NCBI GenBank assembly: GCA_001600415.1
Contig: BCJX01000011.1
Location: 985,285 to 1,049,284, forward strand
From: Pascua guehoae
Taxonomy: Eukaryota > Basidiomycota > Tremellomycetes > Trichosporonales > Trichosporonaceae
Length of the DNA: 64,000 nucleotides
Reading direction: 5' to 3'
Position 1 is the first letter of the stretch. Every line of letters begins with the position of its first letter. The translations under genes and the position numbers were made by a program. The notes beneath the pieces were generated by a model. The model did no database searches, was not told the DNA's origin, and saw only the letters and a list, made by a program, of their open reading frames with translations. Below, piece by piece: positions 57,484 through 64,000 of the stretch.

Positions 57484-58523
57484 TCAGTACATCTCCAGAC
57501 TCTGCTGGGTCAGCGCAACCTAGAGACGGGAGTACACGACCCACCATTCCATCATTGATCTCGTAGTCCTGGAGCTGAACGTGGTCCTTGAACGCCGTAT
57601 ACCACTTTTTGAGTACAATCTTCTGCGCACTCGTACCTGTTTGCGCAGCGATGAGGCGCTTGAGGTCGCCCACCGTGTCGGTCGGGAGGCATTTGATGCG
57701 CACTGGAGTGAGTCAGCTCGAATCCTCGCACTTCAGCTGATCAAGCGAAGCTATTGTAGCTGGGAGCCATGAGGCAATCTGACCCACCTTTACGTCCCAT
57801 GCGGTCGTTGGCAATGACCTCAATCATACGGCCGGGGCGCACCGTCGGCGCGGGGATCTGTACCGGGCCGTTGCCCTTGCCGTCACCTGATCCAGACGCC
57901 GCGGCACGGTCGGGATGACGTGTATCGCGGGGCTCGTCCCGGCGCTCATCCCGGCGCTCGTCGCGGTTGCGGTCACGATCGCGGTCACGGTCGCGGTCTC
58001 GTCGGTGTTCACGGTCGCGGTCGCGGTCTCGCCTGTCCCTGTCACCTCGGTCACGATCACGGCGATCCCGGTCCCCAGAACGGTATTCCCTCTCCCTGTC
58101 CCGTTCCCGATCGCGCCCACTGTCCTTTTCTCCACGCACACCCATGCGGTCGAGCGGGTCTCCGGTCCGCTTAAAGCTCCCAATCGACGCAGCCGGCGCA
58201 GACACGACATTGCCCATCGTGTTCCGCACACCCTGCTCGCGGGTCCCACCGTAGCGCCGGGGAACTTCGCCGCGCTCGCGCCGCTGGGCGCGCTCCTTGG
58301 CCGTCTCCTCCTCGCCCACTTCGCCCGCGAGCGGAGCTGCTCCGGGAGCAAGGACTGACGGGGCGCCGCGCTTGTAGAAGCTCAGCTCCTTGGGGCGGCG
58401 CTGCGACCACTGCTTGCGCGATGGGGAACGGGAGCGGTCGCGGCTGCGGTCGCCGTCACGGTCGCGTCCGCGTGATGGTGAGGGAGAGCGGCGGCGCCGG
58501 TCGGGGGATGGGGAACGCGGCAT
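57484..58523 (-). CDS. RS-domain protein fused to a C-terminal Hub1 ubiquitin-like fold, 303 aa
   Basis: Three exons: 58523-57788, 57702-57545, 57501-57484. Residues 1-230 are an Arg/Ser then Arg/Asp/Glu-rich domain ([16 protein letters not shown]; long RDRDRD runs near 150-200), containing [15 protein letters not shown] near residue 45. From Met231 the sequence is the complete 73-residue Hub1/UBL5 fold: [55 protein letters not shown] and a final SLEMY encoded by an 18-nt exon. Hub1 binds HIND motifs of Snu66 and Prp38 and adjusts 5' splice-site choice in the spliceosome. It is normally a free 73-residue protein ending in two tyrosines; here one tyrosine remains and an SR-like domain precedes it. 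Initiation at the internal Met could still release free Hub1. Confidence 0.88.
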
Positions 58524-58756
58524 GATGGATGGTAAGATGGAGAGCGGTGGGAGGGAAAGAGTTGTTTTAGTCGAGTTTGAACAAGTCGGTGGCGACGGTA
58601 AATACGGGCGGGCTCAAATAAGCCCGTCCATTTTGCGGGGTCCCCAGGTCGAAATGACGGGACTCGACGATGAGGCCGTTCATGACAACCATCTACATTC
58701 CACACTCGTCGCGTCCTTCCTTCTCATCTGATCATCTTCCTTCTATCCACTTAAAC
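58524..58756. promoter_or_regulatory. Divergent intergenic promoter, Hub1-type / RAD5-type genes
   Basis: 233 bp separate the two start codons. It is moderately AT-richer than the coding flanks. Possible shared regulation of a splicing factor and a DNA-repair factor is inference only. Confidence 0.45.
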
Positions 58757-61700
58757 ATGGAGGGAATACAAGCCTTAGGCAACGATTATGCCCAATCGTC
58801 GCCACGCCCATCAGCGTCCCGGGCATCGTCGAGCTCGACGCCGGCTTCGCGGGCAAGCTTGAAACGCCCTCGAGCAGGAGCCACTCCTGACGGCGAGGAA
58901 AGCGAGGACGATCACCAGACACAGGAGATTGATGAGGTGGGTGTTACGAGCTTTGGCTAATGGATAACTAACCCACCAGCTGTACGTGACCACTCGCACA
59001 GAAGTGGTCGGTATTCAGTACTACCGTGGGCTCGTTGGGGCGGACGAGGTGGTCATGCTCCGCCGCGAACCGAGGAATAAGTACGATCCCAATGCCGTTC
59101 AGGTGGGTGTCCTCCGCACGAACGTTGAATTCTCACCCATATAACAGGTCCTGAATGCCGCTGGCTTCCAAGTTGGCCACATCCCACGCCAGGTCGCGGC
59201 GCGCATCGCGCCCTTCATGGACGCGGGACTCATCAGCGTCGAGGGAAGGATGATCGGCCAGAACCTCGACGGCAAGATGAGGTACAAGCTTCCTTTGTGT
59301 GTATCGGAGTGCTGCATCAGCGGGGCACAGTTTCTCCTTCCTTCTGAAGCTGCATACCGAATCCCATCCGCTTCACGCCCCTGACACACAGCAACATGTC
59401 CATCTTTGGGCGCGCGTCGTACCGCCCGCACCTTGAACCGGAACTTGCCTGGGCAACGCCAGGAGGACGAGGCTTTGACAACATGCGGCGTCTTGAAGCT
59501 GAGGCGGCAAACAGGGCAAAGGGAAAGAGCCAGGCGGGTGCGGTGGGACAAGGCCCCGGAAACGGCTCACAGGCCGTGGACCAGAGCATGCAGCAAATCC
59601 TGGACGGTCTTACCCAGGTAAACCAGGACGACAAAGCTGCCGATACAGTTATGGTGGGTTCAAAAGCGTGATAGGTATTCTAACCCACTACTCAGGCTGC
59701 ACTCACTGCCGACCTGGACCTGTCTAAGCTTCCGCCTCACCCATCGCCACCATCTATTGAGTCGGGTGACCTTACGACCAACCTGCTCTCCCACCAGAAC
59801 CAGGGGCTTCAGTGGATGGTAACTCACGAGAACCCCAAATTGCCAAAGGTCGGCGAGCCCGCGGTGCAGTTCTGGTCACGCCAGCCAGGAGGAGGCGGCA
59901 CCGCCGAGCACTGGCTCAATGTCGCCACACGAACTCCACAGTCCGACCAGCCTTCCCTTGGACGGGGTGGAATTATTGCAGATGGAATGGGGCTGGGTAC
60001 GGGTTGCTCCATTGCTTACAGTGCTAACCGTCTCAGGAAAGACTCTCACTACTCTTGCACTCATTCTCGCTACGAAACAGGACAAGGTTGCCGCAGGGTT
60101 CTGCGGTGCCACTCTTGTTGGTAAGCTGTCGCGACCCTGCTCCGCCACCTAGCTTACCCATCGTAGTGTGTCCACTCTCGGTGCTCAGTAACTGGCAAAA
60201 GCAGATTCAGGATCACGTCGCTCCCGGAAAGCTCAGTTTCTACACCTATCATGGCGATGGGAAGGGGGTTACTGCAACAACTCTCTCCCAATATGATGTG
60301 AGCAATTATTGCTAACAGTGCGTCATCTGCTGACTATGCAGGTTGTCTTGACGACGTATCAAACCCTAGCTGCTGATGCTCCAAGTTCGACGGCCGCAAC
60401 TTCCTCCCAAGGAAAGAAGCCTAAAACTGGCCGCAGCAGTGGGAAAACTGGACCTCTGCTGAAAGTCAAATGGAAACGCGTGGTAGCGGATGAGGGGCAT
60501 GTCATGAAGAACCCAAAGGCTAAGAGTAGGTGTCTTGTTCTTAATGAATCTGACCTGCCAGTGAGCCACGCGTTTGTTGCCCTACAAGCGGAGCGCCGCT
60601 GGGTATGCACTGGCACGCCCATCATCAACGCACCGAGCGACCTGGGCTCGCTCCTCACCTGTATTCGCGTGTGTTCCCCTCTCGACCAGGCCGACTACTT
60701 CAAATCACTCGTCCTGCGGCCCTTGAAGTGGGGCTCGGCTGAAGCAAGCCGCTTGCTCCAAGCGATTGTCGGGCAGTCCCTTCTCCGCCGGACCAAGGAT
60801 TCGAAGGACCATGAAGGCAGCAGTCTTATCACCCTTCCTCCTATTGAATATTACGAGGTTTCAGTGAAGCTTGATCCGGAAACGAGGAAAACGTACGATG
60901 AGCTGCTCGCTGAGTCGGCAAAACGCTTCCAGGAGAGCTTGCGAACTGGGGAGGTGGGTTTGGAGTTCCATCCAGTGAGGCTAACCCACCAGAACAATGT
61001 CAACATTCTTTCCATGCTCACCCGAAGTGAGTGTGATGCCTCAGCGTTGCGTAGCTGACATCCAGTGAGGCAACTTTGCCTTTCTGCGGACCTTGTGCCA
61101 TCATCATACCTGGAAGAGCTTCGAAGTCCAAAGTCTCAGTGGCCGGCAACCCAAGTCATGTTCCTCGTCCCCGAGGAGCGCGAGAGGCTCATCGCAAAGC
61201 TGCGGCAGGCCATTGCCGACCAAGAGGAGTGCTCGGTACGTCGCCCATTCTCCCATCATGAGCTGACCTCCAGGTATGCTTTGACATTCTTGACGACCCC
61301 CGCATCACGGACTGCGGCCATCCCTGTGGGTTACTCGAGTTGGATGTGTTCTAACCCTCAGTTTGTTTTGTATGCATCAGCGAGGTAATTCGTCGCCAGG
61401 GACTGTGCCCCATGGATCGACACCCCATTACAACTGCTTCGCTTCTGGAGATTCCTCCAGATACTACTCCTGAGCCTGAAGAGGATGAGTATGTGCCGCC
61501 GCCAAACCGCTCAGCGAAGATATCGGAACTCGTGCGGTATCTGAAGGCATTCGACGCGTCGGAAAAGACTCTGGTCTTTTCACAGTTTACCTCCTTCCTC
61601 GACCGCGTCGCGGCCGTCCTGAAAGATGAAGGCATCCAGTTCTGCCGCTTCGACGGAACCATGTCAGCCAAGAAGGTGGGTCAACAGCTTTCTCATCACG

Positions 61701-62258
61701 CTAACCCAATCCAGCGCAAGGAGGTTATCACACAGTTCCAGGAGCCTGTGACCAAACAGAATCGCAAGGACAACCCGGTTGTTATGCTCATTTCCCTCAA
61801 ATCGGGTGCCGTGGGCCTCAACCTTACGGCTGCAAGCAATGTCTTTCTGGTGAGCCAGCAGCTTTATGTACGCCTGTCGACCGCTCACGTCAGTGCGACC
61901 CTTGGTGGCAGAGCGCTATCGAGGCGCAGGCGGTGGATCGTGTACACCGAGTGAGTATGGGACCTACAGCGAAGCTAATCCATTAGATGGGCCAGCGTAG
62001 GACGGTCCGTGTGTTCCAGCTGATTGCCGAGGACACGATTGAGGCTAAGGTGCTCGATATTCGTGAGTGGCTCACTCATGCTGGGCTGACTCGTCAGAAA
62101 AGAGCAAGGACGCTTTGGTCGCAAAGGTACAGCTAGGAGTCTGCCTTGTCATACGTAGCTGACGTCAGGCATTTGAACACACTGGCACGCGCGAGACGAA
62201 GGCGGCCAAGAAGCAGGCACGCTTCGAGGAGCTCAAGGCGATTCTGGGTGTGAAGTAG
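58757..62258 (+). CDS. RAD5/HLTF-type HIRAN-SNF2-RING protein, 915 aa
   Basis: Eighteen exons: 58757-58936, 58980-59102, 59148-59281, 59392-59653, 59696-59996, 60037-60120, 60167-60297, 60342-60525, 60562-60953, 60993-61026, 61066-61235, 61274-61325, 61362-61675, 61715-61849, 61894-61950, 61987-62062, 62098-62126, 62169-62258; all phases close. The order is: disordered N-terminus; HIRAN domain (about 61-160, with VGIQYYRG and YDPNAVQV); SNF2 ATPase with GMGLGKT (motif I, about 332-338), DEGH box, TGTPI; a RING finger inside the ATPase (about 664-705, CxxC ... CGHPFC ... CPMD, the last ligand being Asp); helicase C with FDGTMS, GAVGLNL, DPWW and QAVDRVHRMGQ. The family promotes error-free bypass of stalled forks by PCNA polyubiquitination and fork reversal. 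Introns are 36-110 nt. Confidence 0.95.
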
Positions 62259-62395
62259 ACGGCAAAGGTGCAGCTGTGGACAGCCGGGGGCCATACCTAG
62301 CTGACGACAGGTATTCGAACACACCTGTACACGAGAGAGGCAGGCAGTCAAGAAGCGTTGGCGCTTCGGGAGACTCTGCGTGTGAAGTGGGGGAA
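62120..62395 (+). repeat. Decayed tandem duplication of the RAD5-type terminal exon
   Basis: The end of exon 17, the last intron and the terminal exon (62120-62258) are followed by a diverged copy at about 62263-62393. Landmarks in both copies: GCAAAGGTRCAGCT, TAGCTGACG, CAGG, ATT(T/C)GAACACAC, a GAGA block, AAGAAGC, CGCTTCG and GTGTGAAGT. The original stop TAG falls between the copies; the second copy has substitutions and small indels and cannot extend the protein. Confidence 0.8.
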
Positions 62396-62927
62396 GACAC
62401 GCGCCGAAGAGACGCACCCACATATTGCATCATAGGACGAGGCTTTGCATTCATCCCAATGTGCTTCGGAAGTGCTCGATTGTCCAGTGGAATATCTCGC
62501 GGGGTGGTATACAGACTGGCCCCTGTCCTCTCTGTGGTTCCTATGCCATTGCACAGCTACTGCCAAGCGTGTCACTCTGGCAGTGAGACGAAACTGATCT
62601 TTCTAGTTTTACATCCTCCAAAAGACAGAGTAGGGTGTGCGTGTAGAGTGTGCCAGAGCAAGTGACCCGCTTAGCGACAATGGGGTCGCGGTTTACCGGC
62701 ACTCGACATGTGTGCCGGGATGATCAGTGTGAGGCCAGTTGATCGCTCATGCTTAGAAATCCTGCTTGTCAGCTGCGTTCTCTGGCAGCCTTTGCCCACA
62801 CCTCACTCCCATTCGTTCCCCATTGCCGCCCTCCGCCGCTACCCAACTCCATGGCGAGCTCATTCACCCTGTGACCATGCACCAGGCCACGTCGCCCATT
62901 ATGCGTTCATCGCTCTCTACGACACGA
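62396..62927. other. Intergenic, nothing recognised
   Basis: 3' flank between the duplicated exon copy and the end of the SDHAF4-like gene. No coding feature is supported. Confidence 0.4.
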
Positions 62928-63497
62928 TCAACGTATCTCTGCAGAGCATGGGTCGCGCCACATCGCTGTCTCAGCCCCGTCCTGCGATGCCGCCGGGTAC
63001 GTCATGCGACGGTGCCCTTTCTCTCCGCCGCGCCTCTTGCGCCCTCTTGTCTCTGTCCCGGTTCTCCGACCTCTTCTCAAACTCACCGTAACGCGTCCGC
63101 CAAACTGCCAGTCGGCATTGCCAGCCACAAACGGATCCCGCTTGGGTCCGCCAACCTCGCCCGTCTTGGGGTTGACCTCGCCCTCAAACTCGGCTGCGGG
63201 GCCCTTGCGCGCGTCGGGGTGGGAGAGCTCGGCCTTGGCCGCCTCGAACACCTCGCCCTTTTCGATGGCGGCGAGCTTGGCGTCGAGCTCGGGGTCGACG
63301 GTCGCGGCCTCCTCGGCCTCCTTGACCAGGCGCTCAAACTCGGCCTGGTCCTCGGCCGGCAGTGGTGGCGGGCCGGGGCGGTCAAACGACGTGAAGCGCG
63401 CGGTGGACGCGGTCGTTGAGAGTGCGCGGGACGCGAGACGGAGAGGGGCAGGGGATGGGCGCGCCAGTTGGCGGAGGGCGAGGCGGAAGGCGGTCAT
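62928..63497 (-). CDS. SDHAF4-like succinate dehydrogenase assembly factor, 155 aa
   Basis: Exons: 63497-63087 and, more tentatively, 62981-62928. The N-terminus (MTAFRLALRQLARPSPAP ... STTASTAR) is a mitochondrial presequence. After an acidic helix region comes the family's conserved C-terminal block: EFEGEVNPKTGEVGGPKRDPF ... DWQFGGRVT. SDHAF4 (yeast Sdh8) binds flavinated Sdh1 and protects it before assembly of complex II. The family normally ends GRVTDF; here a GTGAGT donor follows Thr and the next acceptor gives GRVTDG with 16 further residues. The 105-nt intron is in frame without a stop, so a retained form is also possible; the true C-terminus is uncertain. Confidence 0.8.
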   Translation of the reverse strand: MTAFRLALRQLARPSPAPLRLASRALSTTASTARFTSFDRPGPPPLPAEDQAEFERLVKEAEEAATVDPELDAKLAAIEKGEVFEAAKAELSHPDARKGPAAEFEGEVNPKTGEVGGPKRDPFVAGNADWQFGGRVTVSLRRGRRTGTETRGRKRRGGEKGHRRMTYPAASQDGAETAMWRDPCSAEIR

Positions 63498-63836
63498 TGT
63501 GAATGTGTGAATGGGTAAAGAGGGACTTTTGACAAATCTCTCTCCAGAAGTCTGGTGCTGATGGCGATCTCCGGCCCTCTTCGGATGTGAGGACGCCACT
63601 AACGGAAGCAAATCGACCGTCACCCAGGGATGACGTATTGCCATTTCCACCCACCCACACCGCACCCACACACAAAGATTGAAAGCAACGGGCAACCAGG
63701 CTCGGACATGACATGACCCCGAAACGCGTCGCGTCCACTCTCTTCATCTCGCTCACACCCGACACGCCAATCCACCATTCTGTCCCTCCTCCTCCCCGTC
63801 CGCAGTCTCTCCCTCCTCCCCCGCGCGTTTGCGACC
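63498..63836. promoter_or_regulatory. Divergent intergenic promoter
   Basis: 339 bp between the SDHAF4-like start (minus) and the next gene (plus). The plus-strand side from about 63770 is C/T-rich, like other leaders in this window. No specific site is recognised. Confidence 0.4.
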
Positions 63837-64000
63837 ATGCCACCACGCCGCTCGTCGCGCGCCGCCGCGGCCCCCGCAAAGCGGCCACGGTACGCGTCCG
63901 CGTCCGAGTCCGAGTCCGAGTCGGCCTCGCTGTCCTCGGCCCCCTCGTCTCCTCCGCCCAAGCCCAAGGCCAAGACGACCAAGGCCGCAAAGCCCCTGCC
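63837..64000 (+). CDS. Partial gene: basic, Ser/Glu-rich N-terminus
   Basis: The ATG at 63837 opens a frame that runs off the window after about 54 codons. The visible protein is basic and disordered: PPRRSSRAAAAPAKRPR, then a Ser-Glu repeat (SESESES), Ser/Pro and Lys/Ala-rich segments (KPKAKTTKAAKP). This is typical of the N-terminus of a nuclear protein. The family cannot be told. Confidence 0.6.
   Translation, partial: MPPRRSSRAAAAPAKRPRYASASESESESASLSSAPSSPPPKPKAKTTKAAKPL

Overview
This window is nuclear DNA of a fungus, most likely a GC-rich basidiomycete yeast of the Tremellomycetes; that placement is inference. Genes carry many introns of about 35-110 nt with GTGAGT, GTGGGT or GTACGT donors and CTGAC or CTAAC branch sites just upstream of CAG. 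There are no operons and genes lie on both strands. The products (fungal MET2, a Kip2/CENP-E-like kinesin, a HIRAN-SNF2-RING protein, a fungal homeodomain factor) fit a fungus. Exon boundaries were worked out by hand from splice signals and reading phase; every multi-exon model given as complete closes in frame.

Layout: 1-6.3 kb holds a small zinc-ribbon candidate and a short-chain dehydrogenase. From 6.3 to 11.3 kb lie a promethin/LDAF1-like membrane protein and homoserine O-acetyltransferase (MET2), convergent. From 12.2 to 15.7 kb lie an orphan acidic protein beside a perfect 29-bp inverted repeat and a BTB-like protein. From 16.8 to 25.1 kb lies a minus-strand non-LTR (LINE) retrotransposon, followed by a 3-methyladenine DNA glycosylase (25.5-27.3 kb). 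From 27.4 to 30.7 kb no gene is recognised until an intron-bearing tRNA-Ile(AAU). From 31.2 to 37.8 kb lie a proline-rich single-pass membrane protein, a glutathione S-transferase and a divergent class C beta-lactamase-like hydrolase. From 38.1 to 50.6 kb lie a ferroportin-like iron exporter, the 13-exon kinesin and a divergent 15-exon mitochondrial AAA-type ATPase. From 52.3 to 64 kb lie a homeodomain protein, NAD(P)HX dehydratase, an RS-domain protein ending in a Hub1 ubiquitin fold, a RAD5/HLTF-type remodeller, an SDHAF4-like factor and the start of another gene.

Most genes are housekeeping: methionine synthesis, metabolite repair, base excision and post-replication repair, iron export, mitochondrial maintenance, splicing and microtubule transport. 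Several lie head to head with 200-450 bp between starts (GST/hydrolase, kinesin/ATPase, Hub1/RAD5, SDHAF4/last gene), so they may share promoters. The most unusual items are the LINE, whose 8-kb frame from ORF1 start to pol end is broken only by four TGA codons; the RS-Hub1 fusion; RAD5-gene introns whose donor is complementary to the branch region; and a decayed duplicate of the RAD5 terminal exon just behind the gene.
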